Source of the DNA: Tremella fuciformis
Lineage: Eukaryota; Basidiomycota; Tremellomycetes; Tremellales; Tremellaceae
Length of the DNA stretch: 64,000 bases
Direction: 5' to 3'
NCBI GenBank assembly: GCA_032768795.1
Contig: CP136496.1
Location: 1,798,001-1,862,000 of the forward strand
The notes below the pieces were generated by a model. It was not told where the DNA came from, searched no databases, and saw only the letters and a list, made by a program, of their open reading frames with translations. Made by a program: the position numbers and the translations under genes. Shown one piece after another: positions 1-14,134 of the stretch. How positions within the stretch are numbered: the first letter of the stretch is position 1; each line of letters opens with the position of its first letter.

Positions 1-648
1 TGCTTTTTCTTCTTCTTCTTCTGTTTGCTCTCTTCTACAGGTTCAGCCGCTGGAACATCGGCTGCAAGAGGTGCCGCAGTGGTGACAGCGCCTTCCGCTG
101 CAGGGTCATGCTTGCGCTTCTTGCTCTTGCTCTTTGTCGCTTCAGGTTCTGACGGGGACACGTCTGCGGTCTTTGCATCCTCATGACCTTGGTCCTCTGC
201 TGCCTTTTTCGCCTGGTCCATCAGCGTAGCACAACGACGTGCAGGATGTGAAGCTCACCTCTTTCGCAGCTCGTCGGCGGGCTTTACGCTCCTCCTTGGT
301 CTCTTCTCTTGCACCTTCGACAGGGGCTGAGCTCGGACCCGCGACAGGCTCCGACGGCTGAGCTTGGGGTTCGGCTACAGCTGCTTCTTTCGCCTTGGTG
401 TCAGCTCATGCTGTAAACGACGAGTCAGTGAGACCACTCACGAGGCGCTTGGCCTCTTTGCGAGCTCGACGTTCCTCCTTGCTCTCCTTCTTGTCCGTCT
501 CGACGGTTGAGCTCGGACCAGCTTGGCTCTGAGCTTGCTCCAGTTCTGCAGCTTTTCGCAAGGCTTTCTGCTCTTTTCTGGCTCGTTTCTCGGCCTTGGC
601 ATTTGACGCTGTAGTCGTAAGAGGGGCGTCCATGATGACCCCAGCCAT
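1..648 (-). CDS. Lysine/alanine-rich charged protein, 3' end outside the window
   Basis: I do not recognise a family with confidence. Three exons join in phase: 442-648, 259-393 and 1-212, the last leaving the window. The first 180 or so residues contain two copies of a basic helical motif (KEERRARKEAKRL and KEERKARRRAAKEAKK) separated by Pro/Ser/Ala linkers, then a KKRKH patch and a poly-lysine run at the truncation point, which look like nuclear or nucleolar targeting signals. The first intron must use an AAG acceptor right after CTGACACC, because the nearer CAG gives a stop. A Lys-rich N-terminus like this occurs in nucleolar DEAD-box helicases such as Dbp3, but the domain that would prove it lies beyond the window, so that is only a suggestion. 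Confidence 0.6.
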
Positions 649-1090
649 ACTGCGTTGCTAGACAGGTATGCAGCCAAGAGAGAGAAGCAAGATTGAAATT
701 TCCGGGCCTGAATGGGAAGCCTTGTGCCGGAATTTAAAGATGCCTACTCTGGGCGGCGGAGGGCGCGTTTAGCTGCAAAGCCTAACTGCACTCTTTCGCC
801 GCCGCATCGTTCATTGCTTGCTCATCACAACACGTCCTCTCACAACACCTATCAAGCTCGAGTCGCTTAGCTGGTCTACGACGCACACGACGTATCGCTG
901 CACTGCATCGCATCTACTTGCACGTGGAACCAACGCCTCGACGGAGAAGGGCGGCGACAAAGAAGACGGGGACAGACAGATACCTGGGCGTCCCGTTCGA
1001 CCGGATCTTGGGCGAGCAAGGGAGGATCGCCTGACGGTGCACACTTGACCTCGACGCGATTGACAGGGGCGCCGCCTACGCTTCGCTAGG
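649..1090. promoter_or_regulatory. Divergent promoter region, Lys-rich gene / ARL1
   Basis: About 440 bp between two divergently oriented start codons. Open frames here are short and show no recognisable domain. I see no repeat or RNA gene; it most likely holds both promoters and 5' UTRs. Confidence 0.4.
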
Positions 1091-1948
1091 ATGGGCCTGT
1101 CGCTCTCGCGGATCTACCAGTCGCTCTCGTCGCTCGCGTTCTGGGGCAAGGACAAGGAGGTGCGGATCTTGATGGTCGGGCTGGACTCGGCGGGCAAGAC
1201 GACCATCTTGTACAGATTACAGGTGGGTCTCTGCCCATTGACAAAGTGCAGCTTTCAGATGGTTCAGAAGCTGACGTGTGCAGATAGGAGAGGTCGTGTC
1301 GACAATACCGAGTGGGTGCCATCCTCGTCGGGCGGCAATGGATGCTGCGCATTCCGCCCTCCGAGCGAGGCGCCTCGGCTGACGAGCAGCAATCGGCTTC
1401 AACGTCGAGACGGTCTCGTATAAGAATATCAACTTTCAGGTATGGGACCTCGGCGGCCAGTCGAGCATCCGGCCGTATTGGCGGTGCTACTACGCCAACA
1501 CGCAGGTGCGCCCTTGGTCAAACGTGAAAGCACATTCCGCTGACGCCGTCTTTGCTTCGTTCACTCACATTCCACTCGTCGCGATCTCTACCCGTCACTG
1601 CGCGCAAACAGGCCATCATCTACGTGATAGATTCCGCCGACACCGCCCGACTCGCCACCTCCCGCTCGGAGCTACTGACCATGCTGTCAGAGGACGAGCT
1701 CAAAGCCGTGCCCGTGCTGGTGTTTGCGAACAAGCAGGACGTCGAGGGCGCATTGAGTCCGGCGGATATCTCTGAGAAACTCGGGCTGGCAGGACAGGAG
1801 AAGGGGCGCGAGTGGAGCGTACGAGGGAGCTGCGCGACGAAGGGAGAGGGGCTCGAGGAGGGGCTAGATTGGTGCGTCGCCTCGCCTGTCCACCTAAGCT
1901 GCCTGACTGGCGCTGACGCGCAGGCTCGTCAATACAATACAGAAATAA
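1091..1948 (+). CDS. ARL1: Arl1-type small GTPase of the trans-Golgi
   Basis: An ARF-like GTPase that, in the known family, recruits GRIP-domain golgins to the trans-Golgi and acts in endosome-Golgi traffic. Five exons join in phase (1091-1222, 1284-1311, 1390-1505, 1612-1871, 1924-1948) to give 186 residues, close to the usual 181. Visible motifs are Gly2 in MGLSLSRI for N-myristoylation, the P-loop GLDSAGKTT, switch I IGFNVETV, the WDLGGQ motif of switch II, NKQD and SCATKG for guanine binding. The exon 2 sequence IGEVVSTIP and the context [14 protein letters not shown] are more like Arl1 than Arf1 or Arl2. It ends in LVNTIQK. Exon 2 is only 28 nt and the last exon 25 nt. Confidence 0.93.
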
Positions 1949-2249
1949 CCTCCTTCGCCTCCGCCATCCCGCCGTACTCTATCGCATCGTCTCATCTTGC
2001 TCCCGCCGCCTGCCACCTGTTCGTATCATCCATCGGCCGGGTCGACCCGGCACATAGCATGTATCATGGTCATTGGGGCTGCTCACGCCGCTGATTCTCG
2101 TCGCAGGGTGGGACATACATATGCATGGGGCGCGGCGCGTTGCTGATGCCGGCGTGCTGACATGATTGATGCTGGATGCTATGTGCAGGAGAAATGACTA
2201 TGACGAGAGACTGGGGCCCGGAAATCGTGCTGCTGATGGTGTCGCCTGA

Positions 2250-5169
2250 CTAGAACCGCCCTCGCGCTGGAGGACCTTGGAAGCCACCGCCTCCGCCGTA
2301 TGAGGGCATACCGCCGCCGTTTCGCATCCCCATGCCCATGCCCGTCCCGGCACCTTGAGTTGGGCCTGGCGGCATGCCCTGTCCACCTCCAGCCGCTCCG
2401 CCGCCCATCAAGAACGCCATCATCTCCATCTGGTTCGGCTGGCGGCCCATCGAGTTCTCGAACGCCTTGGCGAGCGCCGTCCACGAGTCAGGCGAAGCGG
2501 GGTTGAACGTGCTGATGTCGAATGTATCCAGGCCGCCTGATCCAGGTGCAGGACCGGGAGTCGCATTCGCAAATCCCCCAGCAGCTGGCATAGGCGCGGG
2601 TGCGGGCACTGGAGCGGGCGGAGCTGGTCGACCGTATGACACTGCGGAATGAGAGCCGCCTGGCTGACTGCCAAAGCTTGGGGCTGACGGGTCGGGAGGC
2701 GGCGGTCGGGCCGGTACACCTGGCGGACGCGTAGATCCAATCGGTGCAGTCGGCGCAGCGGCAGGCAAGACCGGCCGGGAGGGCAAGCCCGCCGATGGCG
2801 GCGCGGGAGGTAATGACGAAGTACCCGATGCAGGCGTCGCCTGGTCATCCTCGTCGTCCAGGGCCATATCCTCCTCGCCATCCTCGGCAGCAGCAGCAGC
2901 CGACAACGGTCGAGGCGGCAAGATGTCCCGCCCAAATTCGTCTTTGCCCTCTGAGGGCACTGACGGTAGGGGCACACGACCGGTAGGTCCCGCTCCTGAC
3001 CCGCCGGACGGCGAGGGTTTCTGTGGAAGAGGCTGGAAGTCGTGCGAGCGTCGCCGGGGTCCCATACTATTATGAATTTGCCCTTGGCCAGGCGGACCCG
3101 ACGCGCCGGGCCACCCCCGGTCCCCTCGTTGCTGCGGTTGCGGTGGGTAAGGCTCGAAGCCTATTCGAGGAGGACCAGGCGGAGCCGCTCGCTCGTCGAA
3201 CCGATTCGGCCCGCGATCGGGATACCGCCCACCGGCCACGAGACCAGGCCCAGGGAAACCCTTGGAGGGACTCCGAGAGCGGGGCCGATGGTCGTACTCG
3301 CGCCCGCCGTCCCGACTGCTCCTCCTGTCGCCGCCACCTGGCGGCGGGCGTCGCTGGGGACTCCGATCATGCTCGTCGTAACCCCTCCGAGGGGGCCCAT
3401 TGTATCGCTGGTCGTGCTGCGGTGGAGGTGGCGGTAACGACGGATGGGAAATGGGTGCACGGGTGTCTTGGTGTTGTTCCTGTTGCTGCTGCTGGTACGG
3501 CCCAGCTGGCCGAGGGGGAAGGCCGAGATTCGGCGCCGGCGCAGATATTGGGGGTGGCGGCGAGGCCGAAGCTGGTGCAGATGCGAGCCGGGTGAGAGCG
3601 GCAAGTTGCGCAAGGTCAAGATTGAGACCACCAACCTGTACCCCTTGTGTTACGGGCGCTGGCGCTGATGTCGTGGCGGTGCTGGAAATGGGCACAGTCT
3701 TGGCCAAGAGCGCCGCGATGTCTGGCGGGAGCCCGCCCGGCGTCGCTGCAGCCGTGGTGATGATGGGTGAGGAAGCGCTGGGGATCTCGTCCGGCAGGCC
3801 GAGCAGTTTCCGGAGTTCCGGTGGGAGTTGTCCGGGTTGAGTTGGCTGTGTTTGGGGCACGGCGGCGTGCGAGCCTGAGCTTTAGCGCTGGTCTTTCTCG
3901 TTCTCTCTCTGTGGCCACGGCCGAGGCACGGTCTTCTAGCCCCGGAGGACACTGGGCGATATGGTACACTGATGGTGACCACATATGACAGAACACAGAC
4001 GCGTTCCGGCCTTTTGTGGTTTATGCCTCTCACGCAGGTCTCCGAGCCGAGCATTGCTCGAACCGAGGATTGCGGGCGATGGCCCACGGCAATGGCTCCA
4101 CTCCGGCACTTCCACACTCCTTCCCTCGCCGGGATGGCTTGTATACTGGTCCGAGGGATGGTCTACGCGGCCGTACGGAGAGAATAGCTCGGACGAGCCG
4201 GGGTGTCCCCAAGACGATGCATGCTGCCCATTGTCGAGTAGACGAGAGGGACTACAAGCGGTCTGACTACCGCCGTATCTAAGGGGGTCAGTAGCGAGAG
4301 GCGCCAACAGGCGCGCGGTCGGGGATGAAGTCACGATGCAGCTCTGCTTGCCTCTGATGCCATTCAAACTTGACAAGGATGCGCAACGAGCCAGTCCAAT
4401 TGATCCAAGAAGGGGGACATCACACCAACGACAGCTCCGAGAGAAACAATATTCACCTTCACCAGTTTGTGCCAGGGGCATGCTGTCGCCCGGGAGATCC
4501 AGAGGAGGTAGGGCGGGAGACATGACGGAGAGGGGTGGAGGATATGTCGGAGTCGTGGATCTTGGCTGGGCATTGGCAATCTTGAGCGCGAGGCGGTCCA
4601 GCGTGTTTTGAGGGAACGTTGAGGTCTTGGTCCAGATGTCAACAATCTTGCGTGTCTTGTCCTGCAACGTCAGCGGCGCGGCCAGGCGAGTAGCCGCGGA
4701 TTTCAAGACAACTCACCTTGCCTTCGATCCAGACGCCGCCCTTGCCATCACCTAGCATGCCCTCGACCCAGCTGTCCACCACACCTTCCATCTTCAGCAG
4801 CAGACTCGCTTGAGTGCCCTTGCCGCCGCTGCCTTTGACCTCCTTCCCGACTCCCTTGTCCACTAGCTTCCGCGCCTCCCTGGCAATGGCGTCAAAGACA
4901 TAGAGGCTTGAGATGCGCTGCGGCGAGCCCGAGTCGAGCGACCGATTGAGCTTGAAGAAGGTCGTGACAATGTGAGAATCGTGCTCTACCAGTAGCACCG
5001 AGAGCTTGATCAATTCTTGCACCTTGGATCCTGACAGGCGGGAGGCGCGGACTGTCGTGTCCAGGAGAGTGTCAAACTTCTGCTCAAATTAACCCCGACT
5101 TAGCATTGGCGACCGCCTCCTGCGCTGGCACGAGAGATAACTCACCTTGAGCTCTTCGGGGTTGCTCAT
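2250..5169 (-). CDS. CID-domain (RNA Pol II CTD-interacting) protein with proline/RS-rich tail
   Basis: The N-terminus (exons 5146-5169, 4717-5079, 4463-4661) reads as a CID domain of the Seb1/Nrd1/SCAF type: MSNPEELK, then KVQELIKLSVLL, HDSHIVTTFFKL, YVFDAIAREARK and the late helix KTRKIVDIWTK. CIDs bind phosphorylated Pol II CTD and couple transcription to 3' processing and termination. The following large exon (2250-3874) encodes about 540 residues of low-complexity Pro/Gly/Ser sequence with an Arg/Ser/Asp patch and a Gly-rich end, and no visible RRM. The two halves are joined by a 588-nt intron, long for this genome; the phases agree (1 + 2 nt) and the acceptor is a good CTAA...CAG, giving about 736 residues. 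The tail could instead be a separate gene or there may be a missed exon, so the fusion is less certain than the CID call. Confidence 0.72.
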
Positions 5170-5505
5170 GTCGCCTGATAGGAAGCTGTGTAGACCAGAG
5201 GACAATGTAATGTCTCGATATCAGTACTCCTGGGCTATCTCGAGCTGCAGATTGACATGTCGAAGGTGTGCGAATGCAGAGTGCCGTCCCAAACGAGGCA
5301 GGATCCAAACGAGCTCTTCTGAAGCGGTGTTTCGGCGAATTGAAACGGAAGACCAAGTGTGGCAGGTAGGTTAGATGACGTATCGCCTTCGCTGCGAGGT
5401 GGATGCGCCGACGATTGTACAGACGTGTCACTCGTTGACTCTTCACACAGCAATCTCTCTTGACGGCTCTGACGTGACCTGGAACACGAGCACTACTTCT
5501 CAAAC
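5170..5505. promoter_or_regulatory. Divergent promoter region, CID gene / BAP31-like gene
   Basis: 336 bp between divergent start codons. No coding signature, repeat or RNA gene seen. Confidence 0.4.
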
Positions 5506-6658
5506 ATGACTGTAAGCCATCCTCCAGTAGTCCCGCCACTGGTCCTCCTTGTTCCCTCCTCCTGGCTCCTTTCTCTGCTCGAGTATGGACGTAGAGCTGA
5601 CAGACGAGCTCTACTATTCATGTCAGCTAAATAACCAGCAGCATGGCCGAAGAAGCTGACAGCTAAGTATGCTTTGGGCTGCTCATGTCGGAGCTGGCGC
5701 TGTTCGTGACGATCGTGTGCCCCATGCCCTTCACATTGAGGAAGAAGTGAGCCTCTCGGCCTGATAGCCATTTGTGCGGCTGAATGTGCAGACTCTTCCA
5801 CTTCCTGAGCGAGAACCCAGTGGTCAGGCGCTCTCATCATGAGCCAAGATTGACGCTGACGATGCAGGTCGCCAAGGTCCAATATGGCGTGAGCAGCTTT
5901 GCCGAGAGTAGACGCGGCGCTAACGCTTGAACAGCTCAAGATAACGTTTATGTGGGTTATCAACAAGGCACCTGACCCAAAACTCATGAGGTAGATTCGT
6001 GGCGGTGCTGTTCATAGATGCGTTGCAGAGGATGATTCGGATCGCCCAGGAGGGTGAGCTTGACGAATACGTGCACCGAGACTAGCTGACAGTGCAGGGA
6101 CAGTGGCCAAGCAAAAAGCGGACATGGCGGATGTCAGGACAGAGACCAACTAGTCAGCTGCCACAGCTAGGTGGTTCGAGCTGATCCGTAGCGCTGCGCG
6201 CAAATTCTACGCTCAACGCAACCGTAGGCAGCTCTGTGACTGTTGTTCGGTGGAGCTGACATGTAGTCTACCTGACCGGCGCGACGCTCTTCCTCTCTCT
6301 GCTGCTGTCCCGAGTGTTCTACATCATTCTCGACTTCATCCACGTTCAGGAGCAGTACTCTGCTCTGCAAGGCAAGACGGCCAAGCAGAGCGGAGCCAGC
6401 GGTGAGGCCGCCGAGCTGCGGAAGCGCATCCAGGAGCTTGAGGCTCAGCAACGTGACTTTGGTCAGTCCAACCAGCAGCTGGTTGACAGGCTCGCGCTGA
6501 CGCGCAGACACCCTGAAGAAGCAGGCGGCTCAGCAAAACTCGGAGTACAACCGATTGGCGGATGCGCACAACAAGGCTGTAAGCGGCATTGACATACGTA
6601 CGCGTGCCCTACTGATCATGATCAGACCGGCTCTGTCTCCGACAAGAAAGCCGATTAG
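5506..6658 (+). CDS. Bap31/Yet-family ER membrane protein
   Basis: An ER multi-pass protein of the Bap31/Yet3 family, which acts as an export or quality-control receptor for membrane proteins. Twelve exons join in phase to 203 residues: 5506-5511, 5609-5621, 5668-5746, 5792-5822, 5868-5888, 5935-5951, 5995-6053, 6098-6152, 6192-6223, 6267-6461, 6508-6578, 6626-6658. The product starts MTLYYSLCFGLLMSEL, with a first membrane helix and the family motif LRKKLFHFL, then a second helix (ITFIFVAVLFIDAL), the segment RKFYAQRNLYLTG and a third helix (ATLFLSLLLSRVFY), then a coiled coil (AELRKRIQELEAQ). The C-terminus KKAD resembles a dilysine-type ER retrieval signal. Exons of 6, 13, 17 and 21 nt are exceptional. 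Several acceptors are AAG, GAG or TAG. Confidence 0.9.
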
Positions 6659-7520
6659 AGATTGAGAGACGTCAAGAGATGAACGGCCATGTCATGTTGC
6701 GGTGCTGCGAGAAGCGGATCGATACAACATATACGAACCTGATGAATAGCTGACCGTTCATGTGGACCGGGCACCATGCTCATGTCCGTGAAGGGGTAGT
6801 CACTCCATGTACACGTCCGGTCTACCCGTAGACTTCCATGCTGGACGCGCCGCGGGACTAGAGCTGTAGTCGTCATCATCGTTGATTTCTTTTTTTTTAG
6901 CTGGCTAATTGAACCGCCGGATGCGGCAAGTCGTTTTCTCATCTCTATCCGGGATATGTCTCGCCCATTCGACCATTCTCTCTCAAGACGATCTCAGGGC
7001 TAGCAGCTGCATCGTTGATCAGCCACCCTCTATCTCTGCTCGATCCTGACGCCTCTGTTCTCCCGCTCTTCGCGAACCATCAGCCTGGCGAGAATGCCAG
7101 GGACGTCATTGAGATGATCGACGAGCCCTCGCCCTCGGGAATAACCAAGTCACTAACACGCCATCCGGCCTGCCTGACGGACTGACCGAGGACCGCTGCG
7201 GCCTCGACCTGGAGGCTGCTGGGCACATGTCTCGTCGCCAGATCCATCTACTTTACTCACTTTACTCACTTGACACCGACTCATCAGCAGGTCCAAACGT
7301 CCACCACCCCTCGTAGCGTTCGAGAAGGACAAGCCAAGACAGCGGTCATTAGCCCACATCGGGCTCGCCGCAGCTCGGCTCGTTAGGCTCAACTCCCCCC
7401 GACAAGGTTCGTACGGACCGACACTAGTCCTTGGCCTGGTAGTCAGTCACCCGAAACTCACCCCTGCCTCCAAATTACGTCGGCATTCCACCTCCCCCCT
7501 CTCGCTCACTGTCGCTCGCC
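6659..7520. other. Intergenic stretch, no gene seen
   Basis: About 860 bp between the BAP31-like stop and the GH16 start. It has a short T-run near 6890 and a small ACTTTACTC tandem near 7251-7272, but no ORF with domain-like sequence and no tRNA-like structure. It probably holds the 3' UTR of the first gene and the promoter of the second. Confidence 0.4.
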
Positions 7521-10006
7521 ATGTCGAGCCCGCCGCGCACGCCCCCGCCCAACCGGCGTCAGCTGGCAGACGAAGAGGACGCCGACGCCGACGACCAGGC
7601 GCCCGGCTCGCCCTTCCGCGACCCGCTCGACTTGCAGACCGACAGCAGCCCGTTCAACCTGAACAGGCGCGAGAGTCGCGCCCCATCCGTCTCGCCCTCC
7701 ATACTGAATCGCGTCCACCCCCTTCGCGGGTCCAATGCCAGCGAGGGCGAGCCTGTCGCCCTCCCGCCCACGCCGACCCGGCGCTCCGTCGCCAAGCGCC
7801 GCCCGTCCGCCTCGCCCAGCGCAGCAGCTGCGGCTGGCGACATGGCTTCCTCGCCCCGGAGGAGCACGAGCGACGGTGTGGACATCTCCCCCACTGCTCT
7901 GACGTTCGCCGGTAGTCCTGCCAGGCGGGCGTCGGTCGCCCCTGCCTCTCCGGCAGGCAACGACGGCGAGAGCTCCCGCGCCAGGCAGGGGTCTGGCTGG
8001 AGCAGCCGGCCAGCGCCGCTTGGGTCGCCCATGGAGGAGGACGAAGATGAGATTGACCAGCTTGGCAGAGCCCAGCGCCCGTCGCCCGCACGCGCCCAGT
8101 CGAGCGGGACCGGCTTGCGCGTCGAGACGGGGCGAGATGGGACCGCCATCAAGCCCGAGCTGTCCCCCATGACGCTCGACATCCCCACCCGCCCTCGGCT
8201 AGTCACCGCGTCTTCGTCGGACGCCCTGCTCGCCGACATGTCGGGGCAGAACACGCCCATCACGCCCCTGTCGGACCCCTTCTCCAACTCGAACAACTCG
8301 TCCCAGCGCGCGTCGCCCCGCCCTTCGCCGGAAGACGATCCCGCCAACGATCCCCTCTCGCCGGTGCGGTCGTCCCTCTCGCCCGCGCCCAAGATCCACA
8401 TCAACTCGATCCCCAACTCGCCCGACCCCGCACAGGCGGCCGCCTTCGAGCCGCCGCGCTTCACCTCGCCCTTCCCGGAGCCGCCGGCGTCTGCCTCGGC
8501 CTCGCGCCACGCGTCGAGCGAGATGAAGCGCGACGCCTCGTCCAGGTCGCTCGGCGCGTCGTCGGCCGTGGAGAAGTCGTCCATCGTCGAGCGCCGCAAG
8601 GCGCGCATGAAGGATATCAAGGCGGGCGGGAACGGCAGGGGCCACCACCGCGGCGCCAAGAGCGGTGGCGGGCAGCTGAACCGCAAGCCGTTCCAGTCGA
8701 CGCGGCTCAAGGGGGAGATCTACAAGCCGTGGCTCGAGAAGCGCGACCCGGCCCAGCGCTGGGCGCGCTGGATCACCCTCGCCTCCATCATGATCGGCTT
8801 TGCTGTCGCGGCCGTCGTGTGCTACGACGGCTACGCCTCGGTGCCCTCGCTCGGCAAGACGTGCCTCGTGCTGCACGACGACTTCTCCAGCGGCACCATC
8901 AACACCGACTACTGGACCCGCGAGGTGCGCCTGGACGGGTACGGCCACGGCGAATTCGAGTGGACCACCGCGAGCGACAACAACTCGTTTGTCCAAGACA
9001 GCACGCTCTACCTCGTGCCCACGCTCACGTCGGACCACATCGGCGCCGACAACGTCTTCAGCGGCTACACGCTCAACCTCACCGCCGACGGCACCTGCAC
9101 CTCCACCAACGTGAGCCAGTGCGTCGCAGTGAGCAACTCGTCCCGCCTGACCGTCATCAATCCGGTCATGTCCGCGCGCCTGACCACGCGCAACAGCGTC
9201 AGCCTCAAGTACGGCAAGGTCGAGGTGCGCGCGCGCTTCCCGACCGGCGACTGGCTCTGGCCCAGCATCACCCTCATGCCGCTCAACGACACGTACGGCG
9301 CCTGGCCCCGCAGCGGCCAGATCGACATCCTCACTGCGCGCGGCAACAACGCGTCGTACCCGAACAGAGGGGTCGACTATGCGCAGAGCGACCTGCACTG
9401 GGGTGCGCTTCCCCTTCTGTGTCTATGGGCTTTTCAGCTGACGCGCAGGCCCGACGGAAGACCTTGACAGGCTGTACCTTACCTGGGGATACCGCGAGCA
9501 GCGCCGCACGTACTACAACCAGAAGTGGCACACGTTCGGCCTCGAGTGGAACGACGAGTTCATGTGGACGTACATCGACTCGCGCGTCTCGCAGGTCATC
9601 TCGCTCCGCTTCAACAAGGAGTCGTTCTGGACGCGCGGCAAGTTTCCGTCGACAGTGACCAACACCACCACGGGGGATATCACGAAACTGACCAGCCCGT
9701 GGCTGTCGAGCGAGAACAACGTCGCGCCGTTCGACCAGGGTGAGTCGATCGCTGCCCACACCTTCCGGCTTTTTGTATGAGAAGATCTAACGTACAGCCT
9801 TCTACCTCGTCCTGTCCCTCGGCGTGGGCGGCACGGACGGCTGGTTCCCCGATGGCGAAGGCGGCAAGCCCTGGCTGGACGACTCGGGCACGGGCATGTC
9901 GGATTTCTGGGCGGCCAAGTCGAAGTGGTGGGACAACAACTGGCCTTCCGACAAGACCAAGCGTGGCTTTGCGATTGATAGCGTCAAGATGTGGGAGACG
10001 TGCTAG
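7521..10006 (+). CDS. GH16 Kre6/Skn1-like type II membrane protein, catalytic motif degenerate
   Basis: Three exons (7521-9402, 9449-9739, 9798-10006) give 793 residues. The first 410 or so are cytosolic, disordered and rich in SP motifs. A membrane helix follows at about 414-436 (WITLASIMIGFAVAAVV), then a lumenal GH16 domain from FSSGTINTDYWTREV onward with NLTADG, SARLTTRN, KYGKVEVRARFP, GDWLWPSI, HTFGLEWND and the C-terminal FYLVLSLGVGGTDGWFPDG. This is the architecture of fungal Kre6/Skn1 proteins involved in beta-glucan assembly. The family catalytic motif ExDxxE is replaced by Q600-I-D602-I-L-T605, so both glutamates are missing while the rest of the fold is well kept. Many N-glycosylation sequons lie on the lumenal side. 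The fold call is secure; enzymatic activity is doubtful. Confidence 0.93.
9318..9335 (+). other. Degenerate GH16 active-site motif (QIDILT in place of ExDxxE)
   Basis: Codons read CAG ATC GAC ATC CTC ACT. In GH16 enzymes the first Glu is the nucleophile and the last Glu the acid/base. Here they are Gln and Thr; only the central Asp remains. Confidence 0.9.
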
Positions 10007-10257
10007 GCGAGGCGAGCTCAGTGCGGTGGAGTTTCACCTTTCCAGGAGACTTATTGGTGTTCCGATCTTAGGGATCATCTGGCTTGGGTGTATGTACGAC
10101 GACATATCCGTGGACAATGCATAGGTGTCACCTTTCTCTCTGCTCCACTCCTGCCGCGGTGCTCTGACGGGTATACAGATGATGGTAGATGTGCGATGAG
10201 GTGACTATATACAAGCATGACTGGTGGTTGCTAATCTTCCCTATTGACCTGGTCGCT

Positions 10258-13583
<3,326 letters not shown>

Positions 13584-14134
13584 GGCGCCTCGGCACGTCC
13601 CTCGCGGGCTCTCCTCTGGCCGCCAGGCTCTTCAGTGGGCGCGATGCACGCCGAGACGTAGCAAGAGACAAATGACGGACCAAAGTCAGGAACGATGATA
13701 TCGCGTCGTGGTGAAAGATAAAAATCCCGGTCCCGGTCGCGTGGATACGGCACGGCAAAGGCGAATCTTCTCTTTCACAATACTGTAGTAAAGAGGAGAG
13801 GGGAGGGTCGGCGTAGGTGGGAGAAGAGGTCAGTCCAGTGGCTGGGGACGGCACACTTAAATGGGCTGCTCCTTGGTTCGCATGTCTCGCACCCTGCCCG
13901 ACGACCAAGGGTGAATCCACAAAGGATTGACGGTGCGCTTCTTCTCCAACTCGCTCGTCGTTCACAAAGGAAAGCCCAATGGAGACGTCACACCGACCCC
14001 TGACGGATCACCAATGTCACACTCTCCACTCTCTCTGCAGCGCCGACCATGTGAAGATGAATGTATGCACACTATATCTACATCTCGTATGTCACGAGGA
14101 TCTGCAATGCAACTCTACTCTCGCTGCAAACTCT
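13584..14134. other. Gap holding the truncation edge of the remodeller gene
   Basis: About 550 bp between the MetRS stop and the first recognisable remodeller exon. On the minus strand a 231-codon frame runs through it, but its sequence has no SNF2, chromo or PHD motif. A short piece around 13930-13970 reads like coding sequence (ELEKKRTVNP) but leads nowhere. This is where the missing N-terminal lobe should be and is not. Confidence 0.5.

Noticed and set aside
3936..4706. Read-through extension of the CID exon as a 256-codon protein
   Set aside because: The N-terminal part is the CID exon; after PLAQTG the sequence loses composition and homology and is better read as intron.
8199..9398. 399-codon open frame antisense to the GH16 gene (also a 383-codon one at 7559-8710)
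   Set aside because: Arg/Val/Ala-rich translation with no motif. It mirrors a GC-rich gene whose sense frame has clear GH16 homology; long antisense frames are expected at this GC content.
13928..13975. ELEKKRTVNP-like coding fragment as an upstream exon of the remodeller
   Set aside because: No phase-compatible splice links it to the helicase exons and it matches no SNF2 segment I know.
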